DNA of 64,000 nucleotides from Streptomyces sp. NBC_01571 (GTDB lineage Bacteria > Actinomycetota > Actinomycetes > Streptomycetales > Streptomycetaceae), in the NCBI RefSeq assembly GCF_026339875.1, contig NZ_JAPEPZ010000001.1, positions 8,990,001 through 9,054,000 on the forward strand, written 5' to 3'. Below, piece after piece: positions 19,557 through 28,111 of this stretch. The notes beneath the pieces were generated by a model. It had not been told where the DNA came from. It searched no databases and worked only from the letters and a program-made list of their open reading frames with translations. Position numbers and translations under genes: made by a program. Numbering within the stretch: the stretch's first letter is position 1; each line of letters starts with the position of its first letter.

Positions 19557-20939
19557 TCAGGTGCCTACCCGTACGGAGCCGAGCACACGGTCGGTGGCGT
19601 CGCTGTCGCTCTTCTGGCGGATCTGTACATACAGCTGTGGCTGTGCGGCGCCGCCCACGGGGGTGAGCCCGGCCTCCGTGAGCGAGCCGTGACCCCCCGG
19701 GCAGTCGCTCCAGGTCCTCACCAGCCCGTGCCAGCGCGCGCCGGTGTAGGTGCGGCCGCCGTCGTAGTGGCACCCGGTGTGGGCGAGGGAGGCGACCCGG
19801 GCCCGGACGTCCCCGCGCTCGCTCAGGCCGACGAACACCCCGTCGACAGCAGAGCCCAGGTCCTGCCACGTCGCCAGGTCGTCGGCGACCGCCAGCCCCG
19901 GTTCGTGGGTGTCCGACAGGCCCACGGTCCGCGGGTTCCAGCCGGAGTCACGCAGCTGACGGCCCCAGGCGTGCGGCACCTCGACCGTGAGCCGTCCCGA
20001 GGCGTCCGAGACCCGCACGGACCCGCCGGAGGACTGCCGGCTCACGAGGGCGGCGGTGATGCCGCCGGCGGCGACCACGACCGCGACGGCCACCGCGGCG
20101 ACGACGGTCCTCCGACGGCGCCGGGGCGTGCCGGCGGCCGGAGCCGGCGTCACTTCGGCCAGCCGCTCCAGCTCCTCGGCCAGGCCCAGCGCCGTGGGCC
20201 AGCGCCGCTCGCGGTCGGGTTCCATGGCGCGCAGCAGCGCCCGCTGGACTCCCGGCGCGAGGCCGGTACGGAGCCGGTCGGGGCGTACGACCTTGCCGGG
20301 CGGCCCGGGCACCGTGCCCGTGACCAGGTGGTAGCCGAGTGCTCCCAGGCTGTACACGTCGGCCCGCGCGTCGATCCCCGACCCGGGCTGGGCCTGCTCC
20401 GGCGGGGTGTAGCCCGCGGAACCCGCGGCCATCGTCAGCCCGGAGGCCTGCGCCAGGCTCTTGGCGAGACCGAGGTCCGCCAGCAGGACCCGCTCGCCCG
20501 CGCCGGGTGCCGTGCGCAGCAGCACGTTGGACGGCTTGATGTCGCGGTGCACGATCCCGGCCTGGTGCAGCGCGGCCGCGCCGCGGGCCGCCAGGGCGGT
20601 CAGCCGCAGGGCCTCGGACACCGGGAGCGGTCCACCGCCGACCCGGTCCGCGAGGGTGCCCCCGTCCGCGTACTCCATGACGAAGTAGGGCCTGCCGTCC
20701 GGGAGTTCACCGATGTCGTAGACCTGGACGACCCGGCTCGAGTCGGCCTTGCGCAGCAGCCGGGCCTCGGAGAGGAAGCGCTCCCGCACGTCCAGGTGGT
20801 CGACCCAGTTGTCGGACAGCACCTTCACGGCGACGACCGCGTCCAGCACCTCGTCGTGGGCGAGCCAGACCACGCCGAAGCCGCCGGCGCCCAGGCGCCG
20901 GTCCAGACGGTAGCGGCCGATCCGCTGCGGAGGGTGCAT
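19557..20939 (-). CDS. Membrane serine/threonine protein kinase
   Basis: 460 residues. The N-terminal kinase domain has the Gly loop LGAGGFGVVW (16-25), VAVKVL (Lys), HRDIKPSNVLL (catalytic loop), DLGLAK (DFG equivalent) and GSAGYTPPEQ (activation segment). One membrane helix (about 277-299) and a 160-residue external domain without PASTA repeats follow. It is a Hanks-type receptor kinase with unknown ligand. The ATG at 20939 begins MHPPQRIGRYRL, directly before the kinase fold; the frame stays open upstream but overlaps the divergent sigma gene. Only 46 bases separate the two starts, so one control region may set both. Confidence 0.9.
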   Translation of the reverse strand: MHPPQRIGRYRLDRRLGAGGFGVVWLAHDEVLDAVVAVKVLSDNWVDHLDVRERFLSEARLLRKADSSRVVQVYDIGELPDGRPYFVMEYADGGTLADRVGGGPLPVSEALRLTALAARGAAALHQAGIVHRDIKPSNVLLRTAPGAGERVLLADLGLAKSLAQASGLTMAAGSAGYTPPEQAQPGSGIDARADVYSLGALGYHLVTGTVPGPPGKVVRPDRLRTGLAPGVQRALLRAMEPDRERRWPTALGLAEELERLAEVTPAPAAGTPRRRRRTVVAAVAVAVVVAAGGITAALVSRQSSGGSVRVSDASGRLTVEVPHAWGRQLRDSGWNPRTVGLSDTHEPGLAVADDLATWQDLGSAVDGVFVGLSERGDVRARVASLAHTGCHYDGGRTYTGARWHGLVRTWSDCPGGHGSLTEAGLTPVGGAAQPQLYVQIRQKSDSDATDRVLGSVRVGT

Positions 20940-20985
20940 GCGACTATCATGCCTGGCCTCTGATCGACACCGAGGGGAGCACCCA
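20940..20985. promoter_or_regulatory. 46-base divergent control region, kinase / ECF sigma
   Basis: The kinase and sigma genes start back to back with 46 bases between their first codons. GAGGGGAG serves the sigma gene. Promoters of each gene must lie inside or overlap the other's transcribed region. Confidence 0.45.
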
Positions 20986-21537
20986 GTGCAGGACGCGGCG
21001 GGAACCGAAGAGCTCGCGCTGCGCGCCGCCGCGGGCGATCCGGACGCCCTGGATCTGCTCCTCCAGCGGCTGGGGCCGGAGGTCATGCGGCGCTGCGGAC
21101 GCTTCCTGCCGTGCCGCGAGGACGCCGAGGAGGCGGCACAGGACGTCCTCCTCCAGGTGGCGCGGAAGATCACCGCCTTCGAGGGCCGCAGCCGGTTCAG
21201 CACCTGGCTCTACACGGTCGTCGCCAACTGCTCCCGACAGAAGTACCGCGAGCTGAAGCGGCGGGCCGCCGAGCAGCCGGACGTCATCGACGCCTCGCAG
21301 CACGTCGACCCCCGCACCACGAGCGTCATCGCCGGTTCCCGCATCGACCTCCTGGAGGCGCTGGAGCGGCTGGAGCGCGAGCATCCGCACCTGGTGGCGC
21401 CGCTGGTCTACCGGGACATCTGCCAGCTGGAGTACGCCGAGGTCGCCGAGCGGGTCGGCATTCCGCTCGGCACCCTCAAGTCCCGTCTGCACGAGGCCCG
21501 TAAGCAGGTCAGGCCCTGGCTGGCCGACGCCTCGTGA
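20986..21537 (+). CDS. ECF-family RNA polymerase sigma factor
   Basis: 183 residues. Sigma region 2 is visible (FLPCREDAEEAAQDVLLQVARKITAFEGRS... WLYTVVANC) and region 4 with its helix-turn-helix (LEYAEVAERVGIPLGTLKSRLHEARK). No extra C-terminal domain and no anti-sigma gene alongside. The GTG at 20986 is preferred because GAGGGGAG precedes it by six bases; an upstream ATG at 20938 would overlap the kinase start. The divergent Ser/Thr kinase is the obvious candidate for a functional partner, for example by phosphorylating the sigma factor or its regulator. That is inference. Confidence 0.88.
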   Translation: MQDAAGTEELALRAAAGDPDALDLLLQRLGPEVMRRCGRFLPCREDAEEAAQDVLLQVARKITAFEGRSRFSTWLYTVVANCSRQKYRELKRRAAEQPDVIDASQHVDPRTTSVIAGSRIDLLEALERLEREHPHLVAPLVYRDICQLEYAEVAERVGIPLGTLKSRLHEARKQVRPWLADAS

Positions 21538-21713
21538 CGTCGTGGCACTCCTGACGGGTCGTCAACTCCTCTTTCCTCGTGAGGAGTTCGACCATGGCGC
21601 GAGCTCGTCACAGGTCGGGACGCGGGCGTGCCCGTCGGTCCCTCCGCCGGCGGGTCCACGGGGTGCCGCGTGCCCTGACGCGCCGGGTGTCGCGGGCCCT
21701 TAGGGTGGTCGGC

Positions 21714-22205
21714 GTGACCCAGAAGAACAGCAGACCGCTCGCCGTGTTCGACCTCGACGGCACGCTCGCGGACAGCGCGCACCGGCAGCGGTTCCTGGAG
21801 CGCAGCCCGCGCGACTGGGACGCGTTCTTCGCGGCCGCTCCGCAGGACCCGCCGCTGGCCGAGGGCGTGGCCCTGGCGATGGAGAGCGCGCGGGAGTGCG
21901 ATGTGGTCTACCTGACCGGACGTCCCGAGCGCTGCCGCCGTGACACCGTCGCGTGGCTGGCCGCCCATGGCTTGCCCGAGGGGCCGGTCCGGATGCGGCG
22001 CAACGACGACCGCAGGCCCGCCCGCCGGACCAAGTCGGAGATCCTCCGCCGACTCGCTCGCGACCGTGAGATCCGTGTCCTCGTGGACGACGACGAACTC
22101 GTCTGCGACGACGCCGAGCGGGCCGGGTTCACGGTCGTACGGGCACGCTGGGCGACCGCGTCGGCGGCTCTGAAGAACGCGCAGGAGCGCGAGGGACGGA
22201 CCTGA
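21714..22205 (+). CDS. HAD-superfamily phosphatase (polynucleotide 3'-phosphatase-like)
   Basis: 163 residues. Haloacid-dehalogenase fold with the nucleophile motif VFDLDGTLAD (Asp13, Asp15), a Thr in VVYLTGRPE, and a late VLVDDDELVCDDAERAG acidic motif. The YLTGRPE and DDD arrangement resembles the phosphatase half of polynucleotide kinases, but no kinase domain is present. GTG at 21714 is chosen; TTAGGGTGG a few bases upstream looks like a -10 box, so the message is probably leaderless. An Arg-rich open extension upstream is unlikely to be translated. Substrate unknown. Confidence 0.75.
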   Translation: MTQKNSRPLAVFDLDGTLADSAHRQRFLERSPRDWDAFFAAAPQDPPLAEGVALAMESARECDVVYLTGRPERCRRDTVAWLAAHGLPEGPVRMRRNDDRRPARRTKSEILRRLARDREIRVLVDDDELVCDDAERAGFTVVRARWATASAALKNAQEREGRT

Positions 22206-22947
22206 CCGGGATGACGTGAACGGCGCGGCCTGGCGTGACGGGCACCCCGGGCGTGATCGGGCTGATGTGACCGGCCCGGTCTGGCGTGATCGGGCTGATG
22301 TGACCGGCCCGGTCTGGCGTGATCGGGCTGATGTGACCGGCCCGGTCTGGCGTGATCGGCCTGGCGTGACCGGCGCGGCCTGACGTGATCGGCCCGCCTG
22401 GCTCGGCCTGCCCGTCCTGACGAGGTCGGCCCGGTCAGGATGGGGGTGGCCCGAGAGGCCGGGCCGGCGGCCGGATGGTGTCCAACCTGCGGTACGTCAC
22501 TGGGCCGGAGCGTGACCGGCCGGATCGACGGCAACGGGCTTGCGGTCGGCCATGGCCCGCCGTGCGATCGGCGGGGCCGGTCCCGCCTGATGCCCGACCG
22601 TCGGCGCACGACCGGACGGCGTGGACGGGTGGACGGGTGGACGGAGTGGAGGGTGCGGGCGGCGCGGGCGCCCGCTCGGGTGACGCGAAGGCCACCGGTC
22701 GGCCGTTCGGGGGTTCGCCCGCGATCCCGCTCCCCGGTCAGGGTGCGAGCGGGGGGCGCGGTCACGGGTCCGGGCGCGGGGTCGTGCGGGGCCCGGACGA
22801 TCCCGTCCGCGCGTGCCGGCGTGCGGCGCCGCGACGGATCGGACCTGCGCGCGGCCCCGCGGTGGATCGGCGTACGGCTCGGCGGGGGGAAGCGGCATGT
22901 GGCCCCGGGGCGGGGCCACATGCCGGGAAACGTGGCGCCCGGTCGCG
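22206..22947. other. Gene-free 742-bp region
   Basis: No credible gene on either strand. The first 180 bases contain the 33-bp minisatellite listed separately. The remainder is GC-rich with only antisense-like open frames. It separates the plus-strand HAD gene from the 3' end of the minus-strand dodecin gene. Confidence 0.6.
22253..22351. repeat. 33-bp minisatellite, three exact copies
   Basis: Units 22253-22285, 22286-22318 and 22319-22351 are identical, each starting GTGATCGGGCTGATGTGACC. Diverged copies flank them (about 22220-22252 and 22352-22384). Having no spacers, it is not a CRISPR array. Confidence 0.9.
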
Positions 22948-23163
22948 TCAGGCGCCGTCCTCCAGGCGGAAGCCGACCTTCAGACCTACCTGGTAGTGCT
23001 CGACCTCCCCGTCCACGATCTGCCCCCTGACCTGGGTGATCTCGAACCAGTCCAGGTTGCGCAGGGTCTGCGAGGCGCGGGCGATCCCATTGCGGACGGC
23101 CTGGTCGACCCCCTCGGTGGAGGTGCCGACGATCTCGGTGACCCGGTACGTGTGGTCGGTCAT
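22948..23163 (-). CDS. Dodecin family flavin-binding protein
   Basis: 71 residues, the full usual length. Dodecins form hollow 12-mers that store or buffer flavin (or CoA) in the cytoplasm. The sequence begins MTDHTYRVTEIVGTS and has the family blocks GVDQAVRNGIARASQTLRNL, DWFEI and QVGLKVGFRLE. The frame is open upstream, but the dodecin fold starts exactly at this ATG. Single gene between the repeat region and the sugar-binding lipoprotein. Confidence 0.93.
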   Translation of the reverse strand: MTDHTYRVTEIVGTSTEGVDQAVRNGIARASQTLRNLDWFEITQVRGQIVDGEVEHYQVGLKVGFRLEDGA

Positions 23164-23278
23164 GCGGGTGCTCCTCTCCGCCGTGGCGGGTGTGCCACGC
23201 GTCATTCCACGGTGCCTCACGGCGCCGCGGTACGCGAGATGTCGGTGGTGTCTCGACGGTCGCCCTTGACGGTTTTGA

Positions 23279-23292
23279 TTGGTCCATACCAA
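23279..23292. promoter_or_regulatory. DasR/GntR-like operator TTGGTCCATACCAA
   Basis: An imperfect dyad with arms TTGGT and ACCAA around CCAT, inside a longer A/T-rich inverted pair (TTTTGATTGGT / ACCAAAATCAG). It resembles the DasR responsive element consensus (TGGTCTAGACCA). It lies about 90 bases before the sugar-binding lipoprotein start, a normal operator position. Confidence 0.45.
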
Positions 23293-23378
23293 AATCAGAA
23301 CACCCGTACGAGCGCTGAGCTCGACCCCCACGCCGGGCTCCCTTTCCGCTGTCCGCAAGACAGAACAGGATCCCCTTC

Positions 23379-24638
23379 GTGACGCGTCGTCTGCTCGCCC
23401 TCGCCTGTGTGACCGCCTCCCTGCTGACCGCCTGCGGAGCCCTGCCGGAGGGAGGCGGCGGACGTCACACCGTGACGGTGTGGCTGATGAAGGACAGCGC
23501 GTCCGAGGAGTTCCTCAAGCGGTTCACCGAGGACTTCGAACGGACCCACCGGGGCATCGCCCTGGACATCCGCATCCAGCAGTGGACCGGGATCGTGCAG
23601 AAGGTCCAGGGAGCGCTGGAGGGCGAGCGGGGCAACGGGCCGGACGTCATCGAGGTGGGCAACACCCAGGTGGCCCAGTACGTGGACCGGGGCGGCCTGA
23701 GCGACCTGACGCTCGAGTCGGTGCGCGACTGGGGCATGGACGACTGGCTCCCGGGCCTCGCTCAGCCGGGCCGGTTCAGCACCCGCCAGTACGGCATCCC
23801 GTGGTACGCGGCGAACCGTGTCGTCATCTACCGCAAGGACCTCTTCGACCGGGCCGGCATCAAGAAGTCGCCGAAGACCCGCGAACAGTGGATCGAGGAC
23901 ACGGGACGGCTCAACTCGGCCGGTAACCAGGGGATTTACCTGGCCGGGCAGGACTGGTACACCCTCGCCGGGTTCGTCTGGGACGAGGGCGGTGAACTCG
24001 CGACGGAGTCCGCCGGAACCTGGCAGGGCTCCCTGCGGACGCCCGCGGCCCTGCGCGGCATGGACTTCTACCGGCGGCTCCAGGCGCTCGGCTCCGGGCC
24101 CGTCGGCGCCGACGAGGAACACCCGCCGCAGGCCCGGGTGTTCGCCGGTGGCCATGTGGCACAGATCGTGGCCGTACCCGGGCTCGCCCAGGCGATCGTC
24201 GAGCAGAATCCGGCGCTGCGGAAGAAACTCGGGTTCTTCCCCGTCCCCGGCAGGACGGCCGCCGAGCCCGGCGCCGTCTTCACCGGCGGTTCCGACCTCG
24301 TGGTGCCCAAGAACACCGACGACCGGCGGGCGGCCACGGCCGTCGTGTCGGCCCTCGTCGGCGCCAAGTGGCAGACCGAGCTGGCCCGGACGATGAACTA
24401 CGTGCCCAACAAGACCACCCTCGCGGGCGCGGTGGCCGGCGAGGAGGGCGCCGCGGCCATGGCGGTGGGCGCCGCGCAGGGCCGGGCGACACCCGCCTCG
24501 CCCCGGTGGGCCGCCGTCGAGGCCGACAACCCGATCAAGTCGTACATGACCAAGGTCCTGACCGGGGCCGACCCCGCGACCGAGGCAGGGCGCGCCTCCC
24601 GGCTGATCACGGAACGGCTGGCGGAGACCGGGGGATGA
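23379..24638 (+). CDS. ABC-transporter sugar-binding lipoprotein (family 1)
   Basis: 419 residues. The signal peptide ends in LTAC (Cys19), giving a lipid-anchored extracellular protein. The mature part has the family 1 fold: VTVWLMKDSASEEFLKRFTEDFE, PDVIEVGNTQVAQYVDRGGLSDL, YGIPWYAANRVVIYRKDLFDRAG. It resembles the chitobiose-binding DasA group, so an oligosaccharide ligand is likely. No permease or ATPase gene is adjacent; the neighbour on the right is a convergent secY paralogue. It must use permeases encoded elsewhere. GTG start with AGGA upstream. The DasR-like dyad before it supports amino-sugar control. Confidence 0.88.
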   Translation: MTRRLLALACVTASLLTACGALPEGGGGRHTVTVWLMKDSASEEFLKRFTEDFERTHRGIALDIRIQQWTGIVQKVQGALEGERGNGPDVIEVGNTQVAQYVDRGGLSDLTLESVRDWGMDDWLPGLAQPGRFSTRQYGIPWYAANRVVIYRKDLFDRAGIKKSPKTREQWIEDTGRLNSAGNQGIYLAGQDWYTLAGFVWDEGGELATESAGTWQGSLRTPAALRGMDFYRRLQALGSGPVGADEEHPPQARVFAGGHVAQIVAVPGLAQAIVEQNPALRKKLGFFPVPGRTAAEPGAVFTGGSDLVVPKNTDDRRAATAVVSALVGAKWQTELARTMNYVPNKTTLAGAVAGEEGAAAMAVGAAQGRATPASPRWAAVEADNPIKSYMTKVLTGADPATEAGRASRLITERLAETGG

Positions 24639-24665
24639 GTCACGGGCCGCCGTCCCCAGGGGGTG

Positions 24666-25973
24666 TCACCGGAGGAAGCCCGTGTAGTTGTGCTGCTCGA
24701 TCTGGCTGCTGATCTGTTTCACGGTCTCCAGGCCCACGCTCACGATGATCAGGATGCTCGTGCCGGTGAGCTGGTTGGCGCCGCCGAAGCTCGCGAACGC
24801 CACGGTGGGGACCAGGGCGATCAGGCCCAGATAGAGGGCACCCGGCCAGGTGAGTCTGTTCAGGACGTAGCCCAGGTACTCGGCGGTGGGCCGGCCCGCC
24901 CGCAGGCCCGGGATGAAGCCGCCGCTCTGTTTGATGTTCCCCGCCACCTCCTCCGGATTGAACGTGATGGCCACATAGAAGAAGGCGAAGAACACGATCA
25001 GCAGGAAGTACGCGAGGACGTAATAGGGATGGTTTCCCCGGACGAAGTTCTGTGTGACCCAGGTGGCCCAGCCCGCGTGCGAGTTGGAGAACTGTGCGAT
25101 GAGCGCGGGAATATAGAGGAGCGAGGAGGCGAAGATGACCGGAACCACACCGGCCTGGTTGACCTTCAGCGGGATGTAGGTCGCCGTTCCGCCGTACGAC
25201 TTACGGCCGATCATCCGTTTCGCGTACTGCACCGGAATGCGGCGCTGCGCCTGTTCCACGAAGACGACCAGGGCCACCATCGCGAACCCGACCAGAATGA
25301 CGACGCCGAAGCCGAGCCACCCGTCGGCGATCTGCCCCTCCTGTTTGACGGTCCACAGCGCGCCGGGAAACGTGGAGGCGATCGAGATGAAGATGAGCAT
25401 CGACATTCCGTTGCCGATACCGCGTTCGGTGATGAGCTCGCCGAGCCACATCACGGCGGCCGTCCCCGCGGTGATCGTGAGCACCATCACCAGCGTGGTG
25501 AGGATCGAGTGGTCCGGGACGATGCCCGCGGCGGTCGGGCAGCTGGGGAACAGCGCGCCACTGCGGGCGGTCGCCACCAGGCCCGTGCCCTGCAGGATGG
25601 CGAGAGCCACCGTCAGATAGCGGGTGTACTGGGTGATCTTCCCCTGCCCGGCGGCGCCCTCCTTCTTCAGCGCCTCCAGTTTCGGGATGACCACCGTCAG
25701 CAGTTGCAGAATGATGCTCGACGTGATGTACGGCAGAATTCCCAACGCGAACACGGTGATCTGGAGCAGCGCCCCGCCACTGAACAGATTGACCAGACCC
25801 AGCAGACCGCCGTTGGCCGTCGCCGCGTCCACGCACGCCTGGACGTTCCGATAGTTCACGCCGGGCAGCGGCACATGCGACCCCACGCGGTACAGCACGA
25901 TGATGCCGAGCGTGAACAGCAGCTTCTTGCGCAGGTCCGGGGTTCCGAAGACCTTGGCGAATGCGCTCAGCAA
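24666..25973 (-). CDS. Preprotein translocase SecY paralogue
   Basis: 435 residues, full-length SecY: the channel-forming membrane protein of the Sec translocon with ten membrane helices. Visible: the N-terminal LRKKLLFTLGIIVLYRVG, the plug-region VNLFSGGALLQITVFALGI, QLLTVVIPKLEALKKEG, the cytosolic VFVEQAQRRIPVQYAKR, GGFIPGLRAGRPTAEYL and the C-terminal ETVKQISSQIEQHNYTGFLR. The start is TTG at 25973 with an excellent AAGGAGGA seven bases upstream. No ribosomal-protein, adk or map genes flank it, so this is an extra copy rather than the housekeeping gene. It is a single-gene unit, isolated from the egt operon by a strong hairpin. Confidence 0.92.
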   Translation of the reverse strand: MLSAFAKVFGTPDLRKKLLFTLGIIVLYRVGSHVPLPGVNYRNVQACVDAATANGGLLGLVNLFSGGALLQITVFALGILPYITSSIILQLLTVVIPKLEALKKEGAAGQGKITQYTRYLTVALAILQGTGLVATARSGALFPSCPTAAGIVPDHSILTTLVMVLTITAGTAAVMWLGELITERGIGNGMSMLIFISIASTFPGALWTVKQEGQIADGWLGFGVVILVGFAMVALVVFVEQAQRRIPVQYAKRMIGRKSYGGTATYIPLKVNQAGVVPVIFASSLLYIPALIAQFSNSHAGWATWVTQNFVRGNHPYYVLAYFLLIVFFAFFYVAITFNPEEVAGNIKQSGGFIPGLRAGRPTAEYLGYVLNRLTWPGALYLGLIALVPTVAFASFGGANQLTGTSILIIVSVGLETVKQISSQIEQHNYTGFLR

Positions 25974-26324
25974 GGGTTCCTCCTTCGCCCCTGCGTCAGC
26001 ACGTCAGAGGTGCACAGAAGCAGATTTTCCGAGCTCGGGAACATGCTCCGGAAACGCAACGCGAAGTAATGCTTCGCGAACGTAGGGAAATTCAAGCACC
26101 ATCATCGAATGGGACATCCGGGTCGGCAACCGGAAAGGCCCCGGCGGGGGAGCACGGGACAGCCCTGGGGCACTCTTCGGCGGGCGGAGACGCCACGCCG
26201 GGCGCCGGTACCGGACTCCGGAGGGGACATGGACAACGGGCGCCGGCGGTGTACATCGCCGGCGCCCGTTGCCCGATGGTGCCCGGGTTCACCACCCGGG
26301 CGGTCTCTCACACTGCTTGTGACG
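25974..26324. other. 351-bp region between secY paralogue and egtD
   Basis: No gene. It contains the promoter side of the secY paralogue (A/T-rich around 26060-26100) and the strong hairpin after egtD. Confidence 0.6.
26234..26271 (-). terminator. Terminator of the egt operon
   Basis: A perfect 15-bp stem, CAACGGGCGCCGGCG at 26234-26248 with its complement at 26257-26271 and an 8-base loop. It lies about 55 bases beyond the egtD stop and before the secY paralogue. Confidence 0.8.
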
Positions 26325-27287
26325 TCACCTGACCACGCTCAACGACAGCGCGAAACGGCCTTCGCGGTCCGTCCACCAATGGGCCAGGTCGAGCCCCGCG
26401 GCGGCGAGTTCGCGCCGTACCCCCTCCTCGCGGAACTTCGCCGAGATCTCGGTGCGCAGATCCTCACCGGCGGCGAAGTCGACGGCGAGGTCGAGGGCGG
26501 GGATCTTCACGGTCTGCTCGGTCCGCGAACGCAGCCGCATCTCGATCCACTCGTGCTCGGCGTCCCAGAGGGCGACATGGGTGAACGCGTCCGGATCGAA
26601 GTCGGCGCCGAGCTCGCGGTTGACGACCGTCAGCACGTTCTTGTTGAACTCGGCCGTCACTCCGGCCGCGTCGTCGTACGCGGCGACGAGCACCGACTCG
26701 TCCTTGACCAGGTCCGTGCCCAGCAGCAACGTGTCGCCGGGGGTGAGCAGTGCCCGTACGGAGGCCAGGAACGCGCCGCGTTCGGCGGGCAGCAGGTTGC
26801 CGATGGTCCCACCGAGGAACGCCACGAGCCGCGGTCCGGGCGTGCCCGGAAGCGCGAGACCACCCGTGAAGTCGGCGATCAGCGCGTGCACACCGAGCTC
26901 CGGGCGTTCGGCGATCAGCGCGTGCCCGGCCTGGGTCAGGGCGCTCTCGCTGACGTCGACCGGTACGTAGGTGTGCAGCCCGGGCAGCGCGTCGAGCAGA
27001 TGACGGGTCTTCTCGGACGAGCCCGAGCCCAGTTCGACGAGGGTGCGCGCACCGGTCGCCGCGGCGATCTCGGTGGCCCGGGCGGCCAGGATCTCGCGCT
27101 CCGCCCGGGTGGGGTAGTACTCGGGCAGTTCGGTGATCTTGTCGAAGAGCTCGCTGCCGTGTGCGTCGTAGAACCACTTCGGCGGCAGCGTCTTGGGTGT
27201 GTGGGACAGGCCGTGCAGGACGTCGGCGCGCAGCGCGGCGTCCGTGGCGTCTTCGGGCAGGGTGCGGGTGAGAAGGAACGGACTCAC
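26325..27287 (-). CDS. egtD: L-histidine N-alpha-methyltransferase EgtD
   Basis: 320 residues, the usual length. It trimethylates histidine to hercynine with SAM, the scaffold for ergothioneine. Visible: the SAM site TLVELGSGSSEKTRHLLDAL, the ELFDKITELPEYYPTRAE segment unique to this DUF2260 family, FLGGTIGNLLPAE, and NKNVLTVVNRELGADFDPDAF, all canonical. GTG at 27287 overlaps the egtC stop (GTGA), and AGGAG lies eight bases upstream. Last gene of the egtABCD unit. Confidence 0.96.
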   Translation of the reverse strand: MSPFLLTRTLPEDATDAALRADVLHGLSHTPKTLPPKWFYDAHGSELFDKITELPEYYPTRAEREILAARATEIAAATGARTLVELGSGSSEKTRHLLDALPGLHTYVPVDVSESALTQAGHALIAERPELGVHALIADFTGGLALPGTPGPRLVAFLGGTIGNLLPAERGAFLASVRALLTPGDTLLLGTDLVKDESVLVAAYDDAAGVTAEFNKNVLTVVNRELGADFDPDAFTHVALWDAEHEWIEMRLRSRTEQTVKIPALDLAVDFAAGEDLRTEISAKFREEGVRRELAAAGLDLAHWWTDREGRFALSLSVVR

Positions 27288-28111
27288 GTGCTGGGCTCCT
27301 TCGGACGTGCGGATGCCATGGGGTGGTGGGGGTCCTCGTGGTCGGGCACGCCTTGGCGGTCGTGCGGGTCCTTGAGCGGGGTGAGCAGGACGTCGGTGCC
27401 GGTCGCCACGAGCAGCGTGCGGTCCGGCACCTCCTGCCACCGTGGGTCGTCGTCGTACGGCTCTGAGGCCACGACGGTGCCGTGGCCGGGTTCGGCGAGG
27501 TACCACAGGGTGTCGCCCCAGGCCGTCGCGGTGATCGTGTCGCCGTCGGTGAGCAGCAGGTTGAGCCGGGAGCCCGGGGCGGCCTCGGCGACCTCCAGGA
27601 CCGTGTCGGCCAGCGCCCGGCTTCCGTCGTCCCCGGTACGCAGCCGGTGCAGGACCAGCGCCCAGACGAGCGCCGAGTCGCAGCGGGCCTCCAGCGACAG
27701 CAGTTCCACGGCGGGCAGAGCGCGGGTCAGCGGGGCGAGGGAGTGCGGCCAGCCGAGGACGGCGCCGTTGTGGCTGAACAGCCAGGTGCCCGCGGCGAAC
27801 GGCGCCGCCGCGGCCTCCCCGTCCGCTCCCGCCCGGGTGGCGTCCCGTACCGCGCCGAGCAGCGCACCGGTCCGTACGACACGGGCCAGGTCCGCGAAGG
27901 ACTGGTCGCCCCAGATGGGCCCGGCGCGCCGGTACCGCGCGGGCACCGGATCGCCTTCGGCATACCAGCCGACCCCGAAACCATCGGCGTTGACCGTCCC
28001 GTACCGCTGCCGCCGGGGTGCCCACGACTGCCGGAACAGACTGTGCGGCGGTTCCGACAGCAGGCGGCCGATCGGTGTCTCGGGGCCCAGGTAGGCCAGA
28101 TGACGGCACAT
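27284..28111 (-). CDS. egtC: Gamma-glutamyl hercynylcysteine sulfoxide hydrolase EgtC
   Basis: 275 residues. A class II (Ntn) glutamine-amidotransferase-fold enzyme that removes the gamma-glutamyl group from the EgtB product. After Met removal the nucleophile is Cys2 (MCRHLAYLGP). Other landmarks are NADGFGVGWY, the substrate-site SHNGAVLGW, and CDSALVWALVLHRL. The ATG begins on the A of the egtB stop (one-base overlap), and its own stop overlaps egtD by four bases. Synthesis is therefore tightly coupled in the operon. Confidence 0.95.
   Translation of the reverse strand: MCRHLAYLGPETPIGRLLSEPPHSLFRQSWAPRRQRYGTVNADGFGVGWYAEGDPVPARYRRAGPIWGDQSFADLARVVRTGALLGAVRDATRAGADGEAAAAPFAAGTWLFSHNGAVLGWPHSLAPLTRALPAVELLSLEARCDSALVWALVLHRLRTGDDGSRALADTVLEVAEAAPGSRLNLLLTDGDTITATAWGDTLWYLAEPGHGTVVASEPYDDDPRWQEVPDRTLLVATGTDVLLTPLKDPHDRQGVPDHEDPHHPMASARPKEPST

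Noticed and set aside
22253-22351. 33-bp repeats as a CRISPR array
   Set aside because: The units are contiguous with no spacers, and no cas genes are present.
24666-25973. SecY copy as the housekeeping gene
   Set aside because: None of the expected ribosomal-protein, adk or map neighbours are present.
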